A DNA stretch of 24,425 nucleotides from Bacilli bacterium (GCA_028684735.1 JAQUFI010000008.1:1-24425); one strand, 5' to 3'. Counted from the stretch's first letter, positions 9,837-17,009 are shown. A program made the numbers and translations. The notes: generated by a model from the sequence alone, not told the origin.

Positions 9837-11037
9837 ACTTTTGTTCACGTTTAGATGAATGAAGACTAGCTTTTTTAATAACTGATGAACCATACTTAAA
9901 ATTGAGTTCATCGACAACTGATTCTAAGCCACTTTCGAGTTCTTTATGTTCTACACTTTCAAACAATGATATTTGATGATTGACTTCATTTACTAAATTA
10001 TCTAATCGAACCCCAACTAATCTAATAGGTTCGTTATCCCATGTTTCATCAAATAACTTTTTAGCCGTTTCATATATTTCCTTTGTATTATTTGTTGCAT
10101 TGATTAATTTGGTTTGATGAGAATAACTATGAAAGTGCTTATCCTTTAAAATAATAGCGATTACATAAGCATATCTTTTTTGTTTTCTTAAACTCGTAGC
10201 TAAATTATCAACTAACGACTCAATAACGTGATAAACTTCTTTTTTACTAGTTAGATTATAAGCAATGGTCGTGGAATTACTAATTCCTTTTGATAATCCA
10301 CTATCACTTATAACTTCACTATTATCGATACCTTTAGCTAGTTCAATTATTTTAATAGCTTGGTTTTTAAAATATTTAGATAATTGATTAGGATTACAAT
10401 TACTTAAATCACCAATTGTATTAATACCTAATTTGATTAATTTTTCACTACTCTTTCTTCCAATTCCAATTAAATGATTTATTGGTAAAGGGTGCATTTT
10501 TTCTTTTATTTCATGGTTATATAGAGTGTGCACTTTATCAGGTTTAGAAAAATCAGTTGCTACTTTAGCACATAATTTATTATTACCTATTCCAACATTA
10601 ACTGTAAAACCTAAAGTATTTTTTATTTCATCTTTTATCTTATGAGCAAATGAGATCTCATTACCATATAGTTTTTTTACTTTGGTATAATCGATAAAAC
10701 ATTCATCAATACTATATACTTCAATATCTGGTGAATATTTACTTAATAGTTTAAACATCTTATTGGACATATCGTTGTATAGTTCATGATTAGGAGGATA
10801 GATATTTAAACTAGGGCATTTTTTTCGAGCACTAAATAAAGGTTCCCCCGTAATAATACCAACCTTTTTAGCAGGATTACTTTTAGCTAGCACAATCCCG
10901 TGTCGTTTCGATTCATCACCGCCAATAACTGCATAACTATTACGGATATCATACTTACCACCTTTATTTAACAAATCAACAGCTGTCCACGATAAAAAAG
11001 CACTATTAACATCTATATGCATAATTACTCGTTCCAT
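9835..11037 (-). CDS. Y-family translesion DNA polymerase (DinB/UmuC-like)
   Basis: This 400-residue Y-family polymerase copies damaged templates. The catalytic acidic residues are visible: MHIDVN with Asp9, and YSIDECFIDY with Asp111 and Glu112. A helix-hairpin-helix region (PINHLIGIGRKSSEKLIKLGI) and a C-terminal little-finger domain follow. Near the C-terminus QISLF fits the QxxLF beta-clamp binding motif. I place the start at ATG 11035-11037 because GGTGAT lies 3 bases upstream; the longer frame up to 11064 has no ribosome binding site and its extra residues are not family-like. The promoter contains a candidate LexA operator, which fits DNA-damage control. The PolIV and PolV-like subgroups are not separated here. 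Confidence 0.93.
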   Translation of the reverse strand: MERVIMHIDVNSAFLSWTAVDLLNKGGKYDIRNSYAVIGGDESKRHGIVLAKSNPAKKVGIITGEPLFSARKKCPSLNIYPPNHELYNDMSNKMFKLLSKYSPDIEVYSIDECFIDYTKVKKLYGNEISFAHKIKDEIKNTLGFTVNVGIGNNKLCAKVATDFSKPDKVHTLYNHEIKEKMHPLPINHLIGIGRKSSEKLIKLGINTIGDLSNCNPNQLSKYFKNQAIKIIELAKGIDNSEVISDSGLSKGISNSTTIAYNLTSKKEVYHVIESLVDNLATSLRKQKRYAYVIAIILKDKHFHSYSHQTKLINATNNTKEIYETAKKLFDETWDNEPIRLVGVRLDNLVNEVNHQISLFESVEHKELESGLESVVDELNFKYGSSVIKKASLHSSKREQK

Positions 11038-11052
11038 GCTATCACCACTATA

Positions 11053-11080
11053 ATTATAACACAAACATTTGTTTTGATAA
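11053..11080 (-). promoter_or_regulatory. Promoter of the Y-family polymerase gene
   Basis: TTATCA (11075-11080) and an extended -10 TGTTATAAT (TATAAT at 11053-11058) lie 16 bases apart on the minus strand, 15 bases upstream of the ATG. The -35 touches the terminator of the upstream lipoprotein gene. Confidence 0.65.
11062..11075 (-). promoter_or_regulatory. Candidate LexA/DinR (SOS) operator
   Basis: AAAACAAATGTTTG on the minus strand agrees with 12 of 14 positions of the Bacillus-type SOS box CGAACRNRYGTTYG. It contains the near-perfect palindrome AAAC-N4-GTTT. It lies exactly between the -35 and -10 of the polymerase promoter, where a repressor would block RNA polymerase. The consensus is from memory and the two outer bases differ. 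Confidence 0.5.
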
Positions 11081-11086
11081 AGAAAA

Positions 11087-11106
11087 AAGATAGTTTTAGC
11101 TATCTT
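11087..11106 (-). terminator. Terminator of the ZIP - lipoprotein unit
   Basis: AAGATAG (11087-11093) pairs with CTATCTT (11100-11106) around a 6-base loop. On the minus strand the stem is followed by TTTTTT. It lies just after the lipoprotein stop at 11110. Confidence 0.8.
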
Positions 11107-11109
11107 CGG

Positions 11110-11778
11110 TTAATCTAAATTATCTCGGTATTTACGAGGTATGATTTCATTATAATCAGTATAATTTATACTTAATTCTAAAGGTTCTGGATTATCTTTT
11201 AAGACTTCATTTAAAGCATAAGTCATTTTATGGATATACCCTTCACTATCAATCCAAATCATACCTGGGACATCATTTTCTAAAACCTCATCCTTTAGAA
11301 TTGTATCTTTTAGAATTGGATATAAAGTTTTCTTATTAACAATCACTTTATAAACAGAATATGTTTTACCACTTATTTCTTTATCTGCTTCTTTTGTTAG
11401 TTCCTTAATGTTTTTAAAAATATCAATATAAATATCTGTACCTGTATACTTAAAACCTTTTTTTAAAGTTCTTACTTCCTTACCATCTCGAGAAGTAACA
11501 TCATAGGCTTTATCTTTTTCAATTAAAAGATAATCTTCACTATTGGTTAAACGATGAGGTTGACGAATGATAACTTGTTCGTGTTTATAATTTCTTATTT
11601 GAAAGTATTCATTGACTCTTTTTTGAAGATAGTCCCCAGTTATTCGAAGGTTAATTTGATAACCTGTTAAACCATCATTTCTAATTAACATTTTTTTATA
11701 TACTTCGTCTAAGGTTCGATCACGACAACCAGTTATCATAAATAACAAAACAATTAACAAGATTAATTTTTTTTTCAT
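11110..11778 (-). CDS. Membrane lipoprotein, possibly LolA-like fold
   Basis: This 222-residue protein starts MKKKLILLIVLLFMITGC. That is a positively charged signal peptide and a lipobox (I-T-G-C), so it should be lipid-anchored on the outer face of the membrane. The rest is soluble and beta-rich, with strands such as TGYQINLRITGDY, DYLLIEKDKAYDVT and VPGMIWIDSEGYIHKMTY. This looks like the LolA/LppX or outer-membrane-lipoprotein-sorting fold used to hold lipids, but I can only suggest that. I chose ATG 11776-11778 because GGAGGTACGC precedes it. A longer frame to 11829 would overlap the ZIP gene and lose the signal peptide position. It lies 19 bases downstream of the ZIP transporter gene, probably in the same transcript. 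Confidence 0.85.
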   Translation of the reverse strand: MKKKLILLIVLLFMITGCRDRTLDEVYKKMLIRNDGLTGYQINLRITGDYLQKRVNEYFQIRNYKHEQVIIRQPHRLTNSEDYLLIEKDKAYDVTSRDGKEVRTLKKGFKYTGTDIYIDIFKNIKELTKEADKEISGKTYSVYKVIVNKKTLYPILKDTILKDEVLENDVPGMIWIDSEGYIHKMTYALNEVLKDNPEPLELSINYTDYNEIIPRKYRDNLD

Positions 11779-11797
11779 GCGTACCTCCAAATTCTTA

Positions 11798-12535
11798 CTA
11801 TAAAAAGAAATGTAGTAAAATAATACCAATACCTAAAATTACTCCCATAAGAGAAATATGTTTATATTTAGTTTCAATTATTTCGTGCCATAATTCAAAA
11901 ATGGCAATATATAATAACATTCCTAAGGTTATACAAATTAATAAACCTAAAGCATAATCATTAATTATATTACTACCTAATAAGCAAACAATTAGTCCAC
12001 CTAGTAGGGTTGATAGCGATATGATTAAGATACTTACAATTGTTTTAGGAATGCTTTTATCACGATTATAGAAGGCTGAACCAATAATCATTCCTAAAGG
12101 AATATTATGTAGTCCAATGCCTAAAGATAATAACCATCCTAAACTAAGGTCAGAGGAAGCAGTTGCATAGACAGCCATTCCCTCGATGATATTGTGCAAA
12201 AACAAGGCAATACTAGAGACTATTCCAATATGAAATAAATGATTGGCATCGTCATCGCGATGTTCATGATGAGGAAGTACTAAATCCAATAGCTTTAAAA
12301 TTAAAAACCCTAATCCAGAAAAAACGATAATAATTAATCCTTTTTTTAATAGATTGTCTTCAATAATTAATTCTAGTGCTTCAGGTAGAAGTTCCAGCAA
12401 AATCAAACTAATCATGACCCCAAAAGCGATACTGATTGAGAAAGTTATAACTTTTTCATTGTTTTTAATCAAGATAACTAAAATAGTTCCTAATAAAATA
12501 AATAATCCTGCTAATGCTGTAATTAATAGTTCCAC
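11798..12535 (-). CDS. ZIP-family divalent metal transporter
   Basis: This 245-residue protein has about eight membrane helices, the usual ZIP size. Metal-site motifs are HNIIEGMA in helix 4 (His114, Glu118) and HNIPLG in helix 5 (His143). Many ZupT/GufA members have Glu where this protein has Leu147. A short His/Asp-rich loop (HHEHRDDD, 89-96) precedes helix 4 and may gather metal. It should import zinc or another divalent metal across the cell membrane. The start is GTG 12533-12535, with AGGAAGGGG 7 bases upstream. It has its own extended -10 promoter and appears to be co-transcribed with the lipoprotein gene downstream. Confidence 0.93.
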   Translation of the reverse strand: MELLITALAGLFILLGTILVILIKNNEKVITFSISIAFGVMISLILLELLPEALELIIEDNLLKKGLIIIVFSGLGFLILKLLDLVLPHHEHRDDDANHLFHIGIVSSIALFLHNIIEGMAVYATASSDLSLGWLLSLGIGLHNIPLGMIIGSAFYNRDKSIPKTIVSILIISLSTLLGGLIVCLLGSNIINDYALGLLICITLGMLLYIAIFELWHEIIETKYKHISLMGVILGIGIILLHFFL

Positions 12536-12560
12536 GGTAAACCCCTTCCTACTATCAAAT

Positions 12561-12569
12561 ATTATAACA
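12561..12569 (-). promoter_or_regulatory. Extended -10 promoter of the ZIP gene
   Basis: TGTTATAAT on the minus strand lies about 25 bases before the GTG start. The -35 region (about 12584-12589) is AT-rich and poor. Confidence 0.5.
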
Positions 12570-12589
12570 TAAAAAAAAGAAAAATTAAA

Positions 12590-13033
12590 TTATAAACTAC
12601 TTAACTTTTCTTTAATTATCTTGTTGACTAATCCTAAATCAGCTTTACCTTTTACAAGGGGCGCAACACTTCCCATTACTTTCCCCATATCAGATAATCC
12701 GACAGGTTTTACTTTAGCAAATGTATCATCGATGATTTTATTTATTTCATCTTCATCCATTTGTTTTGGCATATACTTTTCTAAAATAGTAATTTCATTT
12801 TCAGTTGCTGTTATTAAGTCTTCACGATTACCTTTTTTAAATTCCCCTATTGACTCTTTTCTTGTCTTAATTTGTTTTGAAATTATTTGAATAACTTCAT
12901 CATCAGATAACTCTTTTTTTAAGTTAATTTCTTCTAGTTGTATGGCACCTTTAACCATTCTAAGTACTGATAAAACTTCCTTATTCCTATTTTTCATAGC
13001 GTTAACTAAATCACTTAATATTTTTTCTCTCAT
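12590..13033 (-). CDS. yqeY: GatB/YqeY domain protein
   Basis: This 147-residue protein matches YqeY throughout. It has an N-terminal helical part with KEVLSVLRMVKGAIQ, the middle motif SIGEFKKGNREDLI, then EKYMPKQMDEDEI and the C-terminal tail helix with VKGKADLGLVNKII. The domain is shared with the tRNA-binding tail of GatB and so may touch tRNA; its role as a free protein is not known. The ATG follows TAGGAGGAAACA. It is the second gene of the conserved rpsU-yqeY pair, with a small hairpin in the gap between them. Confidence 0.95.
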   Translation of the reverse strand: MREKILSDLVNAMKNRNKEVLSVLRMVKGAIQLEEINLKKELSDDEVIQIISKQIKTRKESIGEFKKGNREDLITATENEITILEKYMPKQMDEDEINKIIDDTFAKVKPVGLSDMGKVMGSVAPLVKGKADLGLVNKIIKEKLSSL

Positions 13034-13053
13034 TGTTTCCTCCTATTAATAAA

Positions 13054-13066
13054 GAGCCTAAGGCTC
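13054..13066 (-). terminator. Small hairpin between rpsU and yqeY
   Basis: GAGCC (13054-13058) pairs with GGCTC (13062-13066) around a 3-base loop, followed on the minus strand by TTTATTA. The short GC-rich stem and broken T run suggest a leaky terminator or RNA-stability element. It would let ribosomal protein S21 be made in excess over YqeY. Confidence 0.5.
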
Positions 13067-13067
13067 A

Positions 13068-13262
13068 TTAATTATAGTTCTTCTCTTTTTTGTGGCTATT
13101 TTTAATAGCTTCTTTTTTTGCTTTTCTTTTTTTAACGCCAGGTTTCATATACCCTTCCTGTCTTTCACGAGCTGCTTTAAGGAGGCCATCTTTAACATTT
13201 TTTTGTTTAAAAGTTCTTAATGCACCATCAACATTACCATTGCGGACAACAACTTTTGTCAT
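13068..13262 (-). CDS. rpsU: 30S ribosomal protein S21
   Basis: This 64-residue basic protein starts MTKVVVRNGNVDGALRTFK and contains LLKAARERQEGYMKPGVKK. It is a typical bacterial S21 of normal length with a lysine-rich tail. S21 binds the small subunit near the anti-Shine-Dalgarno end of 16S rRNA. The start ATG 13260-13262 is supported by GGGAGGGAT 5-7 bases upstream; a longer in-frame ATG six codons earlier contains that ribosome binding site and is not used. Promoter TTGTAT-17-TATAAT lies directly upstream. Confidence 0.97.
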   Translation of the reverse strand: MTKVVVRNGNVDGALRTFKQKNVKDGLLKAARERQEGYMKPGVKKRKAKKEAIKNSHKKEKNYN

Positions 13263-13288
13263 AAATATCCCTCCCTTCATTCACGAAC

Positions 13289-13317
13289 ATTATACCACTT
13301 ATCAATATATAATACAA
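13289..13317 (-). promoter_or_regulatory. Promoter of rpsU-yqeY
   Basis: TTGTAT (13312-13317) and an extended -10 TGGTATAAT (TATAAT at 13289-13294) lie 17 bases apart on the minus strand, 26 bases before the rpsU start. Confidence 0.65.
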
Positions 13318-13359
13318 CATTTTTTAAAAAATAATTAATGATTTATATTCTAAAACAAC

Positions 13360-13381
13360 AAAAAAAGGGTTACCCCTTTTT
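13360..13381 (-). terminator. Terminator of the bacteriocin operon
   Basis: AAAAGGG (13363-13369) pairs with CCCTTTT (13374-13380) around a 4-base loop. On the minus strand it is followed by TTTTTTT. The stem overlaps the stop codon of the third peptide gene. Confidence 0.85.
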
Positions 13382-13556
13382 AATAACAAATTACTCCTTC
13401 TTTAATTGTTCTAATAAAAGTACCAATATATGTTCCATATATATATAGCATCTCTATTAGTGTTGTAACTAATGGGATAATGAACGGACTTAATAGGATA
13501 ACGGTTACTAAAATAATCATTTTACGATGTTTTTTAGTATATTCTAAAATGGACAT
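13380..13556 (-). CDS. Third small peptide of the bacteriocin operon (58 aa, no Gly-Gly leader)
   Basis: This 58-residue peptide starts MSILEYTKKHRKM and continues with a strongly hydrophobic stretch from about 14 to 42. Its C-terminal part is YGTYIGTFIRTIKEGVICY. It has no double-glycine leader. Its C-terminus resembles that of peptide 2 (GxxxGTxIRxI...C). It begins 13 bases inside the end of peptide 2, with AAGGA 8-9 bases before its ATG, so it is very likely translated by coupling. The basic N-terminus plus one or two membrane spans would suit an immunity protein that copies part of the bacteriocin, or a leaderless third bacteriocin. I cannot decide between these from the sequence. No known family was recognised. 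Confidence 0.72.
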   Translation of the reverse strand: MSILEYTKKHRKMIILVTVILLSPFIIPLVTTLIEMLYIYGTYIGTFIRTIKEGVICY

Positions 13557-13708
13557 AATTTATTTCCTTGAATTCTACGAATGGCTGTTCCAACACTACG
13601 ACCTAAATCTAAGAAGACATTAATACCTCTAACAAAGGAATTAATTAAAGTTCCTGAGACACTTAATCCGCCTTCAATTAATAATAGTTCGCTTTTTGTT
13701 AAACTCAT
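13544..13708 (-). CDS. Class II bacteriocin precursor with Gly-Gly leader (peptide 2)
   Basis: This 54-residue precursor has the 14-residue leader MSLTKSELLLIEGG. It fits the double-glycine consensus exactly: Leu at -12, Glu at -8, Leu at -7, Ile at -4 and Gly-Gly at -2/-1. The predicted mature part is 40 residues, starts LSVSGTLINSF and ends GRSVGTAIRRIQGNKLCPF. It is amphiphilic and basic (about +4), with a GxxxG pair and one Cys near the end. The C39 peptidase of the linked ABC exporter should cut after Gly-Gly. ATG is preceded by AGGAG 5 bases upstream, which overlaps the stop of peptide 1. It is probably one half of a two-peptide bacteriocin with peptide 1. Confidence 0.88.
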   Translation of the reverse strand: MSLTKSELLLIEGGLSVSGTLINSFVRGINVFLDLGRSVGTAIRRIQGNKLCPF

Positions 13709-13716
13709 GTTTACTC

Positions 13717-13854
13717 CTATCTATTGCACTTCAAGGGTCGAACATAACCATCAATTACGCCAATTATAAAAACAATTCCTGCTCCAATTAATAGACCAAC
13801 ACCAATCCCACCACCATTTATTTCCATCAATTCTGGTTTTGTTAATTCATTCAT
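13717..13854 (-). CDS. Class II bacteriocin precursor with Gly-Gly leader (peptide 1)
   Basis: This 45-residue precursor has the leader MNELTKPELMEINGG, which matches the double-glycine consensus at every key position (Leu -12, Glu -8, Leu -7, Ile -4, Gly-Gly). The predicted 30-residue mature peptide starts GIGVGLLIGAG and ends GYVRPLKCNR. It is very hydrophobic and glycine-rich, with GxxxG pairs (GLLIG, GVIDG) as in two-peptide class IIb bacteriocins, and a basic tail with one Cys. The ATG follows directly on the TGA of the accessory gene, and GAAGGG about 10 bases upstream serves as ribosome binding site. Peptide 2 starts 8 bases after its stop. The peptide is too short for ordinary gene callers and may be missing from annotations. 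Confidence 0.88.
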   Translation of the reverse strand: MNELTKPELMEINGGGIGVGLLIGAGIVFIIGVIDGYVRPLKCNR

Positions 13855-14313
13855 TCACATCAATCCCTTCTTTATTGTTTTTTTTAGTTCCTTAAATAAT
13901 GTTGTTGGAGGTAATTTAAAAGAAAGATTAATAATATTATTATTTATTATTTGCTTACCATTTAGTTTAGTTTGGATATTAACTTCATAATATTTTTGAT
14001 ACTTTTCATCGATGTTATAGATATCACTTATCTTGATTATTTGATACTCTACCTCCTTTTGATCAATCATTAAAATATGATTGTTTAAAAAAGGAATATC
14101 ATCTTCCTTAATAAACATTTCAAGATAATATTTTGAATCAATTATCACCAATCTACCTGAATAATGTAGATAGCGATGATAATTATAAAAAAGGCTTATT
14201 AAAACTAAACTACTTATAAAGATAATTAATATTACCATATAAGCTACAAGATATGATGGTCGTTTTCTTTTAAGGATAATGGCTGAGTTATTAAAAACAT
14301 CAATTGTTTGCAT
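13855..14313 (-). CDS. Minimal membrane accessory protein of the bacteriocin exporter
   Basis: This 152-residue protein has a short basic N-terminus, one membrane helix (about 21-44) and an outer domain of about 105 residues. That domain contains YSGRLVIIDSKYYLEMFI, EVEYQIIKISDIYNI, and a C-terminal FKLPPTTLFKELKKTIKKG. Its place and the single N-terminal helix suggest the role of the HlyD/LcnD-type accessory protein of peptide ABC exporters. Those are normally about 450 residues with a long coiled coil, which is absent here. It overlaps the end of the ABC exporter gene by 14 bases and its stop abuts the ATG of peptide 1. The assignment is by context and topology; I see no firm family signature. 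Confidence 0.7.
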   Translation of the reverse strand: MQTIDVFNNSAIILKRKRPSYLVAYMVILIIFISSLVLISLFYNYHRYLHYSGRLVIIDSKYYLEMFIKEDDIPFLNNHILMIDQKEVEYQIIKISDIYNIDEKYQKYYEVNIQTKLNGKQIINNNIINLSFKLPPTTLFKELKKTIKKGLM

Positions 14314-16375
14314 TCTTTATCACATTCCTTTTAACAATTCCATTTTCCATTTCGATTACTTGATCATATAAATCCATATTTTCTAAACGATGGGATACAA
14401 TAATAATTGTTTTATGTTGATACTTATGAAAGATATTTTTTAATATTTTTCGTTCTAAATTGACATCTAGTTGATTCAATCCTTCATCAATTAATAAAAT
14501 ATCAAATGGTTTTAATAAGGTTCGACCTAAAATAATCCGTTGTTTTTGACCACCTGAAATATTAAACCCATTTTCTTCGATTAACATATTGTACCCTAAA
14601 TTATTATCTTTGATAATTTCATCGATATAACATAACTTAACTATTTCCAAAACATTATTACTACTTTTCGTAATCGTCAAATTATTATATAGTGTATCAG
14701 TAAAGAGAATCTCTTGTTGTGAAATATAACTAATACTTGATAAATCCTTATAGTCATTAATATCGATATCATCAATATATAAACAATCACGCTTAACTTG
14801 ACTATAATGTTTAATAAGTTTTAAAATAGTACTTTTACCACTTCCACTATGTCCCATAATTAACACTTTAGAGTTACTTCTTATTTCTAAAGTAATATTC
14901 TTCAAAACCTCATGAGTATCATTATAAGTATACGTTAAATTATTAAAGCTAATCCGTCCCTTCAGTGGCTTATCAATAAAACCATTACCCTCTTCTTTCA
15001 TAAAGATATCTAAAATTCTTTTTAAAGCATTATGAGATTCTTTGATTTCAATATTTAAATCAATAATATTTTTGATAGGTTCTAAAAAATATAATAGCAT
15101 CGCATTAAAGGTTAATAACGTTCCTAACGTCATCTCACTTTCAAAAATTAAAAGACAACCAACAAAAATAATTATTATTTGACCAATATTATTAATAAAT
15201 TCTTTAAGCATTATTTGCTGATTAACGATATGCTCAAATTTAAATATTTTCTTTAATAAAATGACATATTTTTTTTCAAATTTATCAATTACTTCATTTT
15301 GGATACTTAACCCTTTGATCACTTCAAAGCCACTAATATTTTCAACTAAATAAGATGTTACATCAGCTTTTTTTGTTTGAATTTGTTCAATCTTTTCAAC
15401 TAAACTTTTTTGATATATTAAAACGATAATTAAATATAAGATTAAAACGATAATGGCTATCCCAAATAAAGTTGAATTAATAAAATAAAGAATAAAAATG
15501 GCTACAATAGTAAGTGGTAAATCAATAAATAAATTTAAAGCTATTTTACTTATCATTTCTCTTACTGATGCCAAATCAGCTATTCTGGATATTATTTCAC
15601 CAGTTGTTCGATTACGATAATAATTATAAGGAAGTGAAATGATTTGCTTAAAAGTATTGGTTGTGAGTTCTAAATCAATTTTTTGATTTAGATAGATTAA
15701 TAGTTTATTTCTAAAAAAGTTAGTTATGTTTTTAATTACCAAAATGCCCATAAAGATAACAAATAAAAACAATAAATAAGACTTAGAAATCATAACACTA
15801 TCAATCATATATTTAAAATAAAGAGATGAACAAATAGAAAATATGGTAAGTAATAATGACATAAGCCATATTTCAAATAAGTCTCTTTGATAAGGTTTAA
15901 GTATGATTGTCATAAATTTTATAGGGGAAAATTTATTGGAAATGGGAATAGGTTTAATAGGATATAAGATAATTAAGATATTATTCCATATTTTCTCAAA
16001 TTCCTCAAATGTTATTTTTTTTATTTTATCTGCTGGATCACCAATTAAAATAGTTCTTTTCTTAGTATTAATTTCAAAGACAACTAAATAATGCTTATAA
16101 CTTTCATTAATCGTTACATACGCAATAGATGGCAAAATAAGATTATCATTAGTTAATTCTTTGATATTAGTTTTGATACCTTTAGCTTCAAAACCTAAAT
16201 AAGTAGCAGCTGAAATTAAGTTATAAGCATTAGTACCATTCTTAGTCGTTTTAGTCATATCTCTTAATCGTTCTAAACTGATATCACCTTTATAATATTT
16301 TATGATCATTAATAATGATGCACAACCACAGTCCTTTATACCTTCTTGTTTAACAAAAGGATACTTCTTAAGCAA
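14300..16375 (-). CDS. Peptidase-containing (C39) bacteriocin ABC exporter
   Basis: This 691-residue protein has the three-part design of bacteriocin-processing exporters. The N-terminal C39 cysteine peptidase has Gln10, Cys16 in KDCGC, His95 in YKHYLVVF and Asp113 in IGDPA. A membrane domain (about 165-440) follows, with TTGEIISRIADL as typical coupling motif. The C-terminal ATPase has Walker A GHSGSGKS (508-515), signature ISGGQ (606-610) and Walker B ILLIDE (626-631). It should cleave double-glycine leaders on the cytoplasmic side and export the mature peptides 1 and 2. The start is TTG 16373-16375 behind a perfect AAGGAGGTGA 4 bases away. It is the first gene of the operon that ends at 13380. 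Confidence 0.96.
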   Translation of the reverse strand: MLKKYPFVKQEGIKDCGCASLLMIIKYYKGDISLERLRDMTKTTKNGTNAYNLISAATYLGFEAKGIKTNIKELTNDNLILPSIAYVTINESYKHYLVVFEINTKKRTILIGDPADKIKKITFEEFEKIWNNILIILYPIKPIPISNKFSPIKFMTIILKPYQRDLFEIWLMSLLLTIFSICSSLYFKYMIDSVMISKSYLLFLFVIFMGILVIKNITNFFRNKLLIYLNQKIDLELTTNTFKQIISLPYNYYRNRTTGEIISRIADLASVREMISKIALNLFIDLPLTIVAIFILYFINSTLFGIAIIVLILYLIIVLIYQKSLVEKIEQIQTKKADVTSYLVENISGFEVIKGLSIQNEVIDKFEKKYVILLKKIFKFEHIVNQQIMLKEFINNIGQIIIIFVGCLLIFESEMTLGTLLTFNAMLLYFLEPIKNIIDLNIEIKESHNALKRILDIFMKEEGNGFIDKPLKGRISFNNLTYTYNDTHEVLKNITLEIRSNSKVLIMGHSGSGKSTILKLIKHYSQVKRDCLYIDDIDINDYKDLSSISYISQQEILFTDTLYNNLTITKSSNNVLEIVKLCYIDEIIKDNNLGYNMLIEENGFNISGGQKQRIILGRTLLKPFDILLIDEGLNQLDVNLERKILKNIFHKYQHKTIIIVSHRLENMDLYDQVIEMENGIVKRNVIKNANN

Positions 16376-16433
16376 CTTTTCACCTCCTTATTAGTATCAT
16401 ACTTGCTACTCACTTATTATCCTTTTTTAAAAC

Positions 16434-16459
16434 AAAAAAAAATCTACTTAGTAGATTTT
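16434..16459 (-). terminator. Terminator of rsmD
   Basis: AAAATCTAC (16439-16447) pairs with GTAGATTTT (16451-16459) around a 3-base loop, followed on the minus strand by a long T run. It includes the rsmD stop codon and separates this gene from the bacteriocin operon downstream. Confidence 0.85.
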
Positions 16460-16997
16460 AATTCTTATATATTTTAATATACTTACTTCCGTATTTCCTT
16501 TCTTTCATTAAAGTTAGTACTTGATTGTCAACAATTTCACTTTCATATTCACACATAACAATTCCTCCTGATTGGAGTAACTGATATTCAACAATCATCT
16601 CTAAGATATGATTGATTAAGTGTTCGTGATAAGGGGGATCTAAAATAATTAAATCAAACTTTAGATGATTGTTTTTAAAGTCAAGTAAGGCATCTTTATA
16701 ATCTTTATTTAAAACATTATATTCTTCATTAACTTTTAAATTTTTAAGATTATTATTTAAAACCGCAATTGCCTCTTTACTATGATCAACGAAATAACAC
16801 TTCTTAGCTCCATTACTTAATAGTTCTAAACCAATCGAACCACTACCAGAAAACAAATCTAAACAAACACTTCCCTTGATTTTATTTTGAATCATGGCTG
16901 TCATTGATTCTTTAATTCGATCCATGGTTGGTCTAGTTCCATCTAAATTATAACCATCTATTTTTCTTCCTTTATATTTACCACTAACGATTCTCAT
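16458..16997 (-). CDS. rsmD: 16S rRNA (guanine966-N2)-methyltransferase RsmD
   Basis: This 179-residue SAM-dependent methyltransferase starts MRIVSGKYKGRKI. It has TRPTMDRIKESM (21-32), the SAM-binding motif LDLFSGSGSIGLE (46-58) and the catalytic DPPY (120-123). Length and order match RsmD (YlbH in Bacillus), which methylates G966 of 16S rRNA. ATG is preceded by AGAGGTGA. It lies 12 bases after ylbE. In Bacillus the next gene is coaD; here the gene ends in a terminator and the bacteriocin operon follows. Confidence 0.96.
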   Translation of the reverse strand: MRIVSGKYKGRKIDGYNLDGTRPTMDRIKESMTAMIQNKIKGSVCLDLFSGSGSIGLELLSNGAKKCYFVDHSKEAIAVLNNNLKNLKVNEEYNVLNKDYKDALLDFKNNHLKFDLIILDPPYHEHLINHILEMIVEYQLLQSGGIVMCEYESEIVDNQVLTLMKERKYGSKYIKIYKN

Positions 16998-17009
16998 AAG
17001 TCACCTCTT

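Noticed and set aside
13090..13338. Plus-strand reading frame of 82 codons opposite rpsU
   Set aside because: It is the antisense of rpsU and its promoter, has no ribosome binding site and no family-like features.
13581..13769. Plus-strand reading frame across the peptide genes
   Set aside because: It is the antisense shadow of peptides 1 and 2, whose minus-strand frames have ribosome binding sites and Gly-Gly leaders.
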